Assembly: GCA_021813445.1 (NCBI GenBank)
Contig: JAKAKP010000118.1
Location: forward strand, 1-39,966
Length of the DNA: 39,966 bases
Source: Deltaproteobacteria bacterium
Lineage (GTDB): Bacteria; Desulfobacterota; Desulfobaccia; Desulfobaccales; 0-14-0-80-60-11
Direction of reading: 5' to 3'
Part shown: positions 23,111 to 33,287 of the stretch, in pieces
Numbering within the stretch: position 1 is the stretch's first letter
How the letters are laid out: every line of letters begins with the position of its first letter
Made by a program: the position numbers and the translations under genes
Notes under the pieces: model-generated
What the model was told of the DNA's origin: nothing
The model's input: only the letters and a program-made list of their open reading frames with translations
Database searches by the model: none

Positions 23111-25099
23111 CTAGGCCAGGCTCACCTTAATCTGATCCTCCCGGGGCACTACCCGATCCAGGTGCACCAGGACCAGGTCTCCGGGATTGAGGGTCAGGGT
23201 GGCGGGGGCCGGCAGAAAGACTTCCAGCAGGATATCGGGAAAAAGCAGGCGGTAGCGATGGGGCAGGGCTTCCAGGACCAGGGCCTCTTTTTTCTGCCCC
23301 AGCCGGCCAGTCAGGTATTTCAGCAACCAGTAGCGCAAGCGCCGGGTCTTGAGCAGGCCGGCCCGTCTCATGGCCGGTTCGATGGCGGTGACAATCCGGC
23401 TGAGTTCCTCATGCTGATAGGGCCATGGGGCCCCGCACAGATGCGCCAGCAACTGCCGGTGGGTCACCAGGTCCAGGTAACGGCGGATGGGAGATGTGGC
23501 CAGGGTGTATTGCTCCAGTCCCAGGCCCCAATGGGGCTGGGGCGTCAGGTCCATGACCACCCGGCTCAAGCGCCGCCGGTCCCGGTAGAGTTCCAGGAGG
23601 CCCTTGGGCTCCTCCCGGTTGATGGGTTCCCGGGGTTCGGGCTGGCTGCGGAAGATCGCGGGCACCTTCTGTTCCGCCAGGAACCGGGCCGCCAGCCAGT
23701 TGGCCAGGACCATGGCCTCCGCCACCAGGGAGCGGGCCGGAGTCTCCTGGTCCTCCACGGTCACCTGCAGCTCCCCCTGGGAGGTGAAGGCCACCCACAC
23801 CTCGGGCAGCTTCAGCTCATAGCCCCCCTGGGCCAGACGGCGCTCCTTGAGCAGGGTGGTGATCCGGGACAGGGCGGCCAGCCGCGGGTCTTGGGACAAA
23901 AGCCCGTCCACCTCCTGGTAGGTCAGGCGCTGCTGTACCTTAATCAGGCTGGGACGGATTTCCCAATGGAGGACCTCGGCTTCCTGGTCGAGATCGACCA
24001 GAAAACTCAAGGCCGGACGTTCCTGGCTGGCCAGGAGGCTGAGGATATCTTCCGAGATTTCCTCCGGCAGCATGGGCAGGCGGTGTTCCGGCAAATAGAT
24101 GGAAGTGGCCCGCTCCTGGGCCTCCTGGTCCAGGAGCGTCTGGGGCTGCACCAGGGAGGAAACGTCGGCGATATGCACCCCCAGGCGCCAACCCGCGGCC
24201 GTCTCTTCCAGGCTGAGGGCATCGTCGAAATCCCGGGTGCGCTCGCCGTCGATGGTAAGGCAGGCCAGAGACGTTAAATCCAGGCGCTGGGCCGCATAAG
24301 GGTCCGGCCCGGGCTGGCGGCAAAGGTTGACGGCCTGGCTCCGGGTTTCGGGGGCAAATTCGGTGGGCACCTCCAGCCGGTGGAGATCCAGGTTTTCATC
24401 TTCCTGGAAGATGCCCAGGCGCACCAGCAGCAGAAAGGGAGCGTCCGCGGCGGTGAGGCGGGCCTTTTCCAGATAGGCCTTGCCCTGGGCATAGTCCGGG
24501 TCCTCGGCCCCGAATACGGCCAGGCGGCGTAACAGCTCCACCAGCTGCGCCTTGCCTTTGGGCTCCGGGGCCTTTTCCCCGTCCCAGACGGCCCGGAGCC
24601 AGACGGCCGCGGCCTCCATCTCCTGCAAGCGCTCCTCTTCCCGCTGCCACTGCTCCTTGAGGTTCGCCACCGTTTCCGGGGGGTTGGGCACCCAGAGGCC
24701 TTCTTTATATCTAAAGAGGAAGCGATCCTCCAGCAAGGCCCGCTCCAGGGCCGCCACCTGGTCCGCACCGGCCTCCCCGCCGAACCAGAGGTCGGCCATT
24801 TCCGGCGCAGCCAGGGCCTGGTCCTCTTGGGCCAGCAGTTCCCAGATTTCTTCCAACTGGATGGAGGCCCTTAAAGCCTCTCGTCTGGCCGCGGTTTTCT
24901 CCAGGAAATCCAGCAGCTGCTGGCGGGGGAGTTGGGGGGAAAGACGGCTGGGGCTGGCATGGAGCACCCGTTTCCTGGCCAGGGTCATCTCCCGGTTGGT
25001 CTGGGCCAGGACGTGTAAGCGCTCCCCTTTCAGTTCCAGAACGATGCCGCAGAGGATACGTCTTTGGTCGAAGAATTCTACTAAATAGCCGGGTTCCAT
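23111..25099 (-). CDS. RNB-domain ribonuclease (RNase II/R family)
   Basis: A 662-residue 3'-5' exoribonuclease. The RNB catalytic block is clear: LTIDGERTRDFDDALSLEE (about 280-298) supplies the Asp cluster that binds magnesium, followed by GVHIADVSSLVQP, IYLPEHRLPMLPEEISEDI and LSFLVDLD. The later RNB segment YTLATSPIRRYLDLVTHRQL (about 520-540) supplies the RNA-binding Arg. An N-terminal SH3-like start (GYLVEFFDQRRILCGIVLEL) and a long helical region replace the cold-shock domains of RNase R, and the C-terminus ends in a short S1-like strand region. This is the plant/cyanobacterial RNase II-like layout as I recall it. Likely role: mRNA and tRNA 3' turnover. Monocistronic. Confidence 0.9.
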   Translation of the reverse strand: MEPGYLVEFFDQRRILCGIVLELKGERLHVLAQTNREMTLARKRVLHASPSRLSPQLPRQQLLDFLEKTAARREALRASIQLEEIWELLAQEDQALAAPEMADLWFGGEAGADQVAALERALLEDRFLFRYKEGLWVPNPPETVANLKEQWQREEERLQEMEAAAVWLRAVWDGEKAPEPKGKAQLVELLRRLAVFGAEDPDYAQGKAYLEKARLTAADAPFLLLVRLGIFQEDENLDLHRLEVPTEFAPETRSQAVNLCRQPGPDPYAAQRLDLTSLACLTIDGERTRDFDDALSLEETAAGWRLGVHIADVSSLVQPQTLLDQEAQERATSIYLPEHRLPMLPEEISEDILSLLASQERPALSFLVDLDQEAEVLHWEIRPSLIKVQQRLTYQEVDGLLSQDPRLAALSRITTLLKERRLAQGGYELKLPEVWVAFTSQGELQVTVEDQETPARSLVAEAMVLANWLAARFLAEQKVPAIFRSQPEPREPINREEPKGLLELYRDRRRLSRVVMDLTPQPHWGLGLEQYTLATSPIRRYLDLVTHRQLLAHLCGAPWPYQHEELSRIVTAIEPAMRRAGLLKTRRLRYWLLKYLTGRLGQKKEALVLEALPHRYRLLFPDILLEVFLPAPATLTLNPGDLVLVHLDRVVPREDQIKVSLA

Positions 25100-25295
25100 G
25101 ATAAGGTGGGGAAAAGGTACCAGAATCCCGGGAAATGGTCAAGAACAGGAACTATTGCCTGGGACCGGGGGACTGGTATATGATTTAAAGAGAAGGATTT
25201 TTCGTTTCTCGTTTTTCGTCGATCAAGTGGAACTATCCCAGGGTGGTTTCCATCATAAAGAAAACCAAAAACGCAAAACCAAAAACGGTTTTTAA

Positions 25296-26039
25296 ATGCG
25301 TCTGGCCATCATCTCCGATATCCATAGTAATTTAGAGGCCCTGGAAAGCGTGCTCGCGGCCATCCGCCGGGAGGAGGTGGACGCCATCCTCAACCTGGGG
25401 GACGTGGTGGGCTATAACGCCAGTCCCAACGAGTGCGTGGAGCTGCTCCAGAACCAAAAATTCTTTAACCTGGCCGGCAATCATGACCTGGCTCTGTTGG
25501 ACCCGGAGCGGGCCCAGCACTTCAATATCATCGCCTATCAAGCCCTGATGTGGTCCCGGGAACAAATCCACCCGGGGTTAATTAAATTCCTGGAAGCCAT
25601 GCCCTTGACCCAGGAGCTGGGGGGGCGTTTTCTGGCCTGCCATGGCACCCCCACCAGCACCGATACTTATATTTCCTATCACTTTCAAGGCAAACGCGTC
25701 TTCGCACAGATGAAAAAACAGGGCTCCCTCAAAATCTGTTTTTTCGGGCATACCCATCGCCGGGCCTTGTGGTACCGGGATATCCGGGGGACGGTGGCCC
25801 TGCGGGAAATCACCCGGCCGAAGCTGCAGCTGGCCCCCGAGGGAGATTATCTGATCAACCCCGGCAGCGTGGGCCAGCCCCGGGACGGCAATCCGGAAGC
25901 CGCGTACGCCATTTTTGATATGGAGGAATTTTCCATCCATTTCAAGTCCGTGCCTTATGATATTGCCGGAGCGCAGGCCCGTATCCTGAACGCGGGCTTG
26001 CCCCCTTTCCTGGCGGAGCGGCTGGCCCAGGGGGTTTGA
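25296..26039 (+). CDS. Metallophosphoesterase (YfcE/ApaH-like)
   Basis: A 247-residue calcineurin-type phosphoesterase with all metal-binding motifs: DIHSNLEAL (residues 8-16), NLGDVVGYNASP, NLAGNHDLALL, ACHGTP and FFGHTHRRALW, then the usual INPGSVGQPRDGNP. This pattern is that of the 'diadenosine tetraphosphatase-like' or YfcE group of soluble dinuclear-metal phosphatases. The physiological substrate is not known. It is 13 bases upstream of the aldo/keto reductase gene and likely co-transcribed. Confidence 0.9.
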   Translation: MRLAIISDIHSNLEALESVLAAIRREEVDAILNLGDVVGYNASPNECVELLQNQKFFNLAGNHDLALLDPERAQHFNIIAYQALMWSREQIHPGLIKFLEAMPLTQELGGRFLACHGTPTSTDTYISYHFQGKRVFAQMKKQGSLKICFFGHTHRRALWYRDIRGTVALREITRPKLQLAPEGDYLINPGSVGQPRDGNPEAAYAIFDMEEFSIHFKSVPYDIAGAQARILNAGLPPFLAERLAQGV

Positions 26040-26052
26040 AAAGGACTGATTC

Positions 26053-27042
<990 letters not shown>

Positions 27043-27105
27043 TGCGTTTCTGGACCTGGTTTAGAAGCTGACTGCTAACTGCTGCATCCACACAGAGGGG
27101 GCAAG

Positions 27106-27669
27106 ATGGCGCCTTATTCCAAAGAAGGAGTGCTCAAAGACGGCACCCGGGTGATTCTGCGGCCCATGGTAAAAGAGGACCGGGAAAAGCTGCTGGCTTT
27201 CTTTCAGGGTCTCGATGAAAAAGACCTCCTCTTCCTGCGCAGCGATGTGCGGAACCCGGCGGTGATCGATCATTGGGTGAACCATATCGATCCCTCCCGA
27301 GTCTTTCCCCTCCTGGCCGAAGCCCAGGGCCGCATTGTGGGGGACGCCACCCTGCACATGCGGAAAGTGGGGTGGAAGCGCCATCTGGGCAATGTGCGGG
27401 TGGTGGTGGCCAAGGACTTTCAGAATAAGGGGCTGGGCAGCCTGCTCATCAACGAGTTGGTGGAGTTGGCGGGGGAATTCGGCCTGGAAAAGCTGATCGC
27501 TGAGATCCACCTGCAGGCCCAGGGCGCCCTGAAGGTATTCAAGCGTGCCGGGTTCTCGGTGAAGGCGGTCTTTGAAGACCTGGTCAAAGACTTAACCGGC
27601 CGCAACAGCGACTTGATCGTCATGGTCTGCGACGTCCAGGGCCGGGATCGCCGCGCCCCGGAAGCCTGA
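27106..27669 (+). CDS. GNAT family N-acetyltransferase
   Basis: A 187-residue acetyltransferase of the GNAT fold, similar to the stand-alone domains found in Pat-type protein acetyltransferases. It starts with GVLKDGTRVILRPMVKEDRE, and the acetyl-CoA-binding loop is visible in VVVAKDFQNKGLGSLLINEL (about 105-124, QNKGLG as the Q/RxxGxG/A motif). The following ALKVFKRAGF matches the motif B end. The target may be a protein lysine or a small amine. It follows the aldo/keto reductase gene by 63 bases. Confidence 0.88.
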   Translation: MAPYSKEGVLKDGTRVILRPMVKEDREKLLAFFQGLDEKDLLFLRSDVRNPAVIDHWVNHIDPSRVFPLLAEAQGRIVGDATLHMRKVGWKRHLGNVRVVVAKDFQNKGLGSLLINELVELAGEFGLEKLIAEIHLQAQGALKVFKRAGFSVKAVFEDLVKDLTGRNSDLIVMVCDVQGRDRRAPEA

Positions 27670-27877
27670 GGAAAAGCCGCCGCTGCCCCGTCCATATCCC
27701 TTTAACTCCTCCGGCACCCTGGCGGTAGAGCCCCACCTGACCGCCAGGGTCCCGAAAATGCAGCCGCCAATCAAGTAGAATCCGGAAATGCCGATAAGTT
27801 ATCCAGAAATGGTGGCCGCCACACCCGCGTCAAAATATCGTCTGCCATAAGGGGCCCCATTCTTCCGGAGGTTTTGC

Positions 27878-28429
27878 GTGACCGTTGCCGAGGTGGCCCA
27901 CTGGCTGGCAAGGAATAATTCTTTACTGCTGCCGCTGTTGCTCTCCATCTGGATGGCCTGGGGGGATATCAGAACGCAGCGCATTCCCAATTACCTGACC
28001 CTGGGAACCGCCATGGCCGGGCTGGGCTTTCAACTGGGTTTTCATGGCTGGGGCGGACTTTGGTCCGGATTTTTGGGCCTGGCCCTGGGTTTCGGCCTCC
28101 TGATCCTGCCTTATCTGCTGCGGGGCATGGGCGCGGGAGACGTCAAAGCCCTGGCCTCCCTGGGCGCCTGGCTGGGCCCCCAACGCACCTTCTTTTTATT
28201 CGTATATATGGGAATTTGCGGGGGGCTCTTAATCCTTCTGGTGTTGGGATGGCGGGGTGTCCTGTGGTCGCAGATGCGGTGCGGCTGGATTTGCCTCAAT
28301 AGACTGTGGGGCCGCTATCTGCCGGAGATGGAGAAGGCCGAGAGCCATCTCGCCAAACAGAAAATCCCTTATGCCACCGCCATGGCTCTGGGCATGGCGG
28401 TTCTTTATTGGCACGGTTGGCAGTATTGA
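27878..28429 (+). CDS. Prepilin peptidase (CpaA/TadV type, family A24)
   Basis: A 183-residue integral membrane aspartic peptidase that cleaves Flp-type prepilins. The two catalytic aspartates lie in WGDIRTQRIPN (first, about residue 30) and GMGAGDVKALA (second, about residue 88). Several hydrophobic helices surround them, and the N-methylating domain of large PilD-type enzymes is missing, as expected for TadV/CpaA. The GTG start at 27878 has CGGAGG seven bases upstream. It is the first gene of a partial Tad locus, although 840 bases separate it from the secretin gene. Confidence 0.9.
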   Translation: MTVAEVAHWLARNNSLLLPLLLSIWMAWGDIRTQRIPNYLTLGTAMAGLGFQLGFHGWGGLWSGFLGLALGFGLLILPYLLRGMGAGDVKALASLGAWLGPQRTFFLFVYMGICGGLLILLVLGWRGVLWSQMRCGWICLNRLWGRYLPEMEKAESHLAKQKIPYATAMALGMAVLYWHGWQY

Positions 28430-29270
28430 AAGTGTCGAAAATCTGACTAGGGTCAATTTTCTTGACAATTTTTTGAATAGTCCCAGCGCCTGATGAAAAT
28501 CCGGGAGGTAAACAGGCAACCATAGGCTTAGCCGTTGAGGCGCTAAAAATCTATCTCTCACCGGGCCAGGCACCAATCCCCCGCCCTCCTGGCCCTTTGG
28601 CTCGAATCTTGTATACCCTTCAAGTCGGATAGAAATGTCCTTGAGACATCTCTTTTAATTTGTAACTTATCTAAATTATTATTAATTATATAACAAGACA
28701 CACCAAAAGAAGCCATAACCGCTTAGACATGCGCCATCGCCAATAATGATGGATGTTATTATGATCCGGAAAACGAGAATCCATCAGGCCATGAGCAAAA
28801 GGACCTCCCTGGAGGGAGCATGGTAATGTTCAACCGGCAAATAACTTCCTTGCTTTTGGAGCAAATTCCTGCCCTATTATGGGGCCATTGCTGCAAGGCT
28901 TATGCTTTCCCCGATTTATGTCATTTCTTCTTCAATAAAGAAGAATATCTCCAACCGTATAAAATTTCAGAGGCAACTACCGGGAACCGGATTTTCAATT
29001 TACCGTCTACTTTCTCACCCGGACATGGGATCAAAAGGATGCACCTAACCCGTCAGAGAATGACATCATAAAAGAGGAGTCTATTGGCAACTGCCGGTTG
29101 ATTTTTAGAACTGAGAATAAAAATATCAAACCAGATTTTAACTATTTTAATTAAGTTTGATTAATTAATTGACATCCTTTGACCACTAAAATTAAAATGG
29201 CAAGAGATTTTTTAAAGTTGTTTTTCAGGAAAACCGAAACATCTAGAAATAAATTTGAGGTAATGCCAAA
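28430..29270. other. AT-rich spacer between prepilin peptidase and secretin genes
   Basis: This 841-base stretch is clearly more AT-rich than the surrounding DNA, especially 28640-28700 and 29100-29250. It is where flp (pilin) and cpaB usually lie in Tad loci, yet no Flp-like or CpaB-like sequence could be read in any frame. One 83-codon frame (28820-29071, preceded by GGAGG) encodes a protein without recognisable features and with unusual codon use, so I do not count it as a gene. A weak stem with T-run at 28452-28475 may terminate the peptidase transcript. Two TTAATTAA palindromes (29147-29154, 29161-29168) sit just before the secretin promoter. Confidence 0.6.
29169..29198 (+). promoter_or_regulatory. 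Candidate promoter of the Tad secretin operon
   Basis: A consensus TTGACA (29169-29174) is followed after 18 bases by TAAAAT (29193-29198, five of six matches to TATAAT). It precedes the secretin ATG (29271) by about 70 bases, and two TTAATTAA palindromes lie directly upstream as possible regulator or UP-like sites. Confidence 0.6.
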
Positions 29271-30851
29271 ATGACTAAGAGAACCGGCCTGGAGTGGAAA
29301 ACAGCCGCAGCCAGGTTATGGGGGAGGGTTCTTCTGGTATTGGTCTTGTGCCTCTGGGCCGGGGGGGAACCGGCCTATGGCGTTGACCTGCTGCAAGGGG
29401 TGCAAGACCAGGAGATCAAACAAGTATTACACCTCCAGGTGGGGAGTTCCAAGGTGCTTAAGACTCCCTTTCCCGTCACCCGCATCTCGGTGGCCAGCCC
29501 CGAGATTGCGGACATCGTGGTCATCTCCGACCGGGAGCTCTATATCAACGGCATGGGCCCCGGCGTCACCAACCTCACCCTGTGGGGCCGCCACCGCTTT
29601 ACTTCCGCCCAAGTAATGGTGGAATTGAATGTCACCCTCTTGAAAGAAAAGCTCCACAAGATTCTCCCCAAGGAAAAGATAGGGGTGGAGGCCGCGGGCA
29701 ACTCCGTGGTGCTCTCCGGAGAGGTCTCCAGCGCCGTGGCCCAGCAAACTGCGCTGGAACTGGCATCTGGGTTCCTCCGGGAACTGGGGGTGGAAACCCA
29801 GGAAGTTAAGGGCATGCAAGGCCAGCCGCCCACGATGCCGCCCGCCGGCGGGGGTGCGCCTCCCTCAGCCAGAGGCATGACCGAAGGCAAATTCAAAGAA
29901 GTCAAGGTCATCAACCTGATGCACGTGGGTGGCGTGCAACAGGTGATGGTGGAAGTGCGGGTAGCCGAGATCCAACGGGATCTGGGGCGGCAGATCGGCG
30001 TCAACTTTTTTGGCACTGACCACCAGGGCAACTTCGTCCTCAGCATGTTGAACAGTCTCACCAATCTCAATTCCTTTACCCGGGGCTTCAACTCCATAAG
30101 CGTCGACCAAAGCGTGTCCACTGCCGTCAACGCCATGGCGGGCTTCACCACCGGCCCCTGGGTATGGACCGCCTTCTTCAATGTCCTGAAGAGCCAAGGG
30201 TTGGGCCGTCTTTTGGCGGAGCCGAATCTGGTGGCTACCAGCGGCCAGCAAGCCGAATTCCTGGCAGGCGGCGAATTTCCCGTGCCCGTGCCCCAACCCG
30301 GGGCCGGCGGTTCGGTAGTGACCATCGAATGGAAAAAGTTTGGAGTACAGCTGATCTTTACCCCCATAGTACTGGATGAGGGCAAGATCGCCCTCAAGGT
30401 GGCGCCCACGGTCTCGGAACTGGATTTCAGCACCGCGCCGGTAATCATCTCCGGCTTTCAAGTCCCAGGACTGAGGGTGAGAAGCACTTCCACCCATATC
30501 GAGGTCAAAGACGGCCAGACTTTTGCCATTGCCGGGCTGTTGTCGGACACCCACCGCAATGCCATTAATAAATTTCCGGTGCTGGGCGACATTCCCATTC
30601 TGGGCGCCCTTTTCCGGTCCAGCCAATATCAGAAGAATGAGACCGAATTGGTGATACTGGTGACTCCCCGCCTGGTCAAACCGTTGACCACCACCGCGGC
30701 CCGGCTCCCTACTGATAAATATATTGAACCCAACGACTTCGAGGCTTATTTATTGGGGGCCCTGGAGGGCCGCAAGAAGAAGGCAACGTCCGCTCCGCCT
30801 CCCGCACCTCAAAACTTACCCGATGGCTTCGGATATAAAGCCGTGCAATAG
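29271..30851 (+). CDS. cpaC: Tad-type outer-membrane secretin (CpaC/RcpA)
   Basis: A 526-residue secretin that forms the outer-membrane channel of a Tad/Flp pilus. It has a signal peptide (about 1-37), an N-terminal domain with LHLQVGSSKVLKTPFPVTRI and the IADIVVISDRELYINGMGPG strand typical of the family, a BON-like segment (about 120-170) and the secretin core from about 205: LMHVGGVQQVMVEVRVAEIQ, GLGRLLAEPNLVATSGQQAE, EFPVPVPQ and the C-terminal GQTFAIAGLLSDT...PVLGDIPILGALFRS...ETELVILVTPRLV. GAGG lies ten bases before ATG. The next gene follows after 12 bases. Confidence 0.93.
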   Translation: MTKRTGLEWKTAAARLWGRVLLVLVLCLWAGGEPAYGVDLLQGVQDQEIKQVLHLQVGSSKVLKTPFPVTRISVASPEIADIVVISDRELYINGMGPGVTNLTLWGRHRFTSAQVMVELNVTLLKEKLHKILPKEKIGVEAAGNSVVLSGEVSSAVAQQTALELASGFLRELGVETQEVKGMQGQPPTMPPAGGGAPPSARGMTEGKFKEVKVINLMHVGGVQQVMVEVRVAEIQRDLGRQIGVNFFGTDHQGNFVLSMLNSLTNLNSFTRGFNSISVDQSVSTAVNAMAGFTTGPWVWTAFFNVLKSQGLGRLLAEPNLVATSGQQAEFLAGGEFPVPVPQPGAGGSVVTIEWKKFGVQLIFTPIVLDEGKIALKVAPTVSELDFSTAPVIISGFQVPGLRVRSTSTHIEVKDGQTFAIAGLLSDTHRNAINKFPVLGDIPILGALFRSSQYQKNETELVILVTPRLVKPLTTTAARLPTDKYIEPNDFEAYLLGALEGRKKKATSAPPPAPQNLPDGFGYKAVQ

Positions 30852-30863
30852 CCAGGGGGAGCA

Positions 30864-31187
30864 ATGATGGCATCGTCAAGAAAAGAAAAGTATAACCGCC
30901 GCCTGCAGAAAATGAATGCGCTTCTTGTGGGACTGACTCTTCTGTGGTTCGCGGGCTGCGCCTCCCTCACCTCCGCCGACGGGGTGCCCCGGACCTTGGA
31001 AGCGGATTATGGCCGCTCCGTGACCTACAACCGGCTGGAGATGATGATGAATCCTCCGGATGCAGTGGATGCCAAACCGCCGGTGGGTATGACGCCCCAA
31101 GCCGCGGCAAACACCCAGACGATATATGACAAGAGCTTTAAAAAAGAGAGGGAAGAACCGAAGACCATCAAACTGGAATTAAGGTAG
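30864..31187 (+). CDS. Small lipoprotein of the Tad locus
   Basis: A 107-residue protein with a basic N-terminus, a hydrophobic core and the lipobox WFAGC (Cys about residue 32). The mature part has LEADYGRSVTYNRLEMMMNP and ends with TIYDKSFKKE, a pattern found in short lipoproteins encoded next to Tad secretins in deltaproteobacteria, as far as I recall. Probably a pilotin-like or periplasmic helper of the secretin, by position. GGGGGAGC precedes the double ATG (30864, 30867). Confidence 0.72.
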   Translation: MMASSRKEKYNRRLQKMNALLVGLTLLWFAGCASLTSADGVPRTLEADYGRSVTYNRLEMMMNPPDAVDAKPPVGMTPQAAANTQTIYDKSFKKEREEPKTIKLELR

Positions 31188-31349
31188 AGTCTGTGATTGT
31201 TATTGTTCTGGGGGTCGAGGCAGCGTAAACCCGGATGAAGTTTTGAATCTACCGCCCTTTTTCCTTGAAGTCCCGGGATCAAGGGCTTCCCAGTCAACGG
31301 GCCGCGGACAGTCGTACAGAACTAGGGCTTGATTATGGAGGTTGGAGCA

Positions 31350-33284
31350 GTGAATACACAACGACCTGGAATAGCCGTGAAGTTCCTCGCCCTCGCCGCC
31401 ATTTTGGGCATCGGGGCTTTTAGCGCCATGCTTCTGTGGGGTTGTTCCGGCTGTAGTCGCAACGCCTCGGAATACTCCAACAACGAAGGGCTGTGGGGAG
31501 CGGGAATCCGGCCGGCTCCGGGAGATACCGCCCGGGTCTTGCGCAATGCCCATTACCTCAAGATGATGGGGCGGCCGGAGATGGCCATCAAGGAACTGGA
31601 AGAGGCATACCAGGCAAACCCCCGTAATCTCCGGGTGTTGGACGCCCTGGCCCGTTCCTATGAAGAGGTGGGAGAATTCGACCAGGCCCGAAAACTATAT
31701 CAGCAGGCCCTGGCCCTGGACTCCAATAACGAGGCCTTGAATAATAATCTCTGTTTCTCCTATTACCTTACCGGCCGCTATGATAAAGCGGAAACCTGCT
31801 TCCGGGAGGCTCTGGCCAAAAATCCGCAGAATCTTACAGTCCGCAACAACTTGGGGCTTCTTCTCTGCCGGCTGGGGCGTTCGAAGGAAGCGCTCCGCCT
31901 CTGGCAAGAAACGGAAGGCGAGGTTGCGGCCCAGAAAAAGTTGCAGCAGGTGATGTTGGCCCTGGGACAAGGAGAAAAACGCCATTACGCCCAAAATGTG
32001 CAGCCGGCAGGGGCTCCGGCCCCGGCTGTCTCCGTCTCCGGCTCTGCCCCGCAGCCTGGCGTGGCCCCGGCTCCGACTCCGGCCATGGCCGCGGTGCCCA
32101 GCGCCCCCCTGCCCCAGACGCGGACCCCGGCCCCTTCTAAATTCCAAGAAGCTGGGAAAATGGCTGCAAAAATTCCTCCGGACGCGCTCCAGGACGGCCA
32201 AGAACCCTCTGCCGCGGTAACTGCGGGGAGGCCCGCGACACCGCCTTTGCCCAAGCTGCGGGCCACAGCAGCCAAAGCCAAGAGCGAATCCCACCCCCCC
32301 GGGGCGTTCACCAAAACTGCCGCGGCTGCGGTTCAGAAAAAAAAGGCCGAAGCCAAACCTCCTGCACCCGCCAAGCAGGCGGCCGAACCCGTGAAAAAAC
32401 CCGCTCCGGCCATCACCCCGGCGCCTCCGCCCAAACCCGCAAAAATCAAGGTGGCCTCCGCTCCGGCATCAGCGCCTGTGACCCCGGATAAATTGGCCCA
32501 GAGCGGCATAGAAGTCCTCAACGGCACCCCCACCCACGACCTGGCCCGCCAAACCAGGTCCATGCTCGCGGGCGAAGGCTTTAGGGTGGTGAAAATTGGC
32601 AACTACCGGGATTTCGGCGCTGAGCAAACGGTGATTTATTATCGTCCGGAAGCTGAAGGCATAGCCCGGGCCTTGAGCACCAAGTTCTTCCCCCAGGCCA
32701 GACTGGAGACCGGGGAAAAATTCGCCAAAGGTGCGGATATTAAGCTGCTCCTGGGAAGAGATTTCTCGGACCCCGAGGCTTTGGTCAAAGAACCCGAGCC
32801 TGCGGCTCCGAAGGTGACGGCAGGGGCTGGCCCCGGCCAGCCGGTAATGAAACCGGCGGCCCAGGCCCAGGCTAAGGCCCCGGCCCCCCCGTCTTTGCCG
32901 GTTGCGGCCGCGGCGAAAGCCAAGACCGCGGCGCCGGACACCCGCAAGCTGCCTTATCTTACTGCCGCGGAATTGGAAAACACGGGCATTGATATCCGCA
33001 ACGGCACCTGGACTCCCGATCTGGCCCACCGGGCCCGGAATATGCTCTCCCAGGAAGGCTTTAATGTGGTCAGTATCGGCAACCACATCGATTTTGGAGC
33101 CGAAAAAACCATAATTTACTATCGTCCCGGTTCCGAAAGAGTGGCCCGGAATCTGGCCACCAAGTTCTTTCCCCAGTCCCAGTTGGAGCAAAGCGACAAG
33201 CTCCTTGGAGACGTTTCCGTCAAGGTGCTGCTGGGCAAAGACCTGCTGCAACGCCAAGATATTATGGCCAAGTTGAGCGAGTAA
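31350..33284 (+). CDS. TPR protein with two LytR_C domains
   Basis: A 644-residue, probably membrane-anchored or lipid-modified protein (hydrophobic FLALAAILGIGAFSAMLLWGC near the start). Residues about 58-200 hold four TPR units (AIKELEEAYQANPRN, ARKLYQQALALDSNN, AETCFREALAKNPQN and a shorter one). About 210-375 is Ala/Pro/Lys-rich linker. Then come two LytR_C domains: about 379-473 (GIEVLNGTPTHDLARQ, AEQTVIYYRPEAEGIA) and about 540-632 (GIDIRNGTWTPDLAHR, AEKTIIYYRPGSERVA), clearly duplicates of each other. GTG 31350 has GGAGG eight bases upstream and is preferred over TTG 31329 or ATG 31335. The stop is three bases before the next TPR gene. Confidence 0.83.
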   Translation: MNTQRPGIAVKFLALAAILGIGAFSAMLLWGCSGCSRNASEYSNNEGLWGAGIRPAPGDTARVLRNAHYLKMMGRPEMAIKELEEAYQANPRNLRVLDALARSYEEVGEFDQARKLYQQALALDSNNEALNNNLCFSYYLTGRYDKAETCFREALAKNPQNLTVRNNLGLLLCRLGRSKEALRLWQETEGEVAAQKKLQQVMLALGQGEKRHYAQNVQPAGAPAPAVSVSGSAPQPGVAPAPTPAMAAVPSAPLPQTRTPAPSKFQEAGKMAAKIPPDALQDGQEPSAAVTAGRPATPPLPKLRATAAKAKSESHPPGAFTKTAAAAVQKKKAEAKPPAPAKQAAEPVKKPAPAITPAPPPKPAKIKVASAPASAPVTPDKLAQSGIEVLNGTPTHDLARQTRSMLAGEGFRVVKIGNYRDFGAEQTVIYYRPEAEGIARALSTKFFPQARLETGEKFAKGADIKLLLGRDFSDPEALVKEPEPAAPKVTAGAGPGQPVMKPAAQAQAKAPAPPSLPVAAAAKAKTAAPDTRKLPYLTAAELENTGIDIRNGTWTPDLAHRARNMLSQEGFNVVSIGNHIDFGAEKTIIYYRPGSERVARNLATKFFPQSQLEQSDKLLGDVSVKVLLGKDLLQRQDIMAKLSE

Positions 33285-33287
33285 CCG

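Noticed and set aside
28820-29071. Possible 83-residue gene preceded by GGAGG
   Set aside because: No family, no signal or membrane features, AT-rich composition unlike neighbours; coding status cannot be supported.
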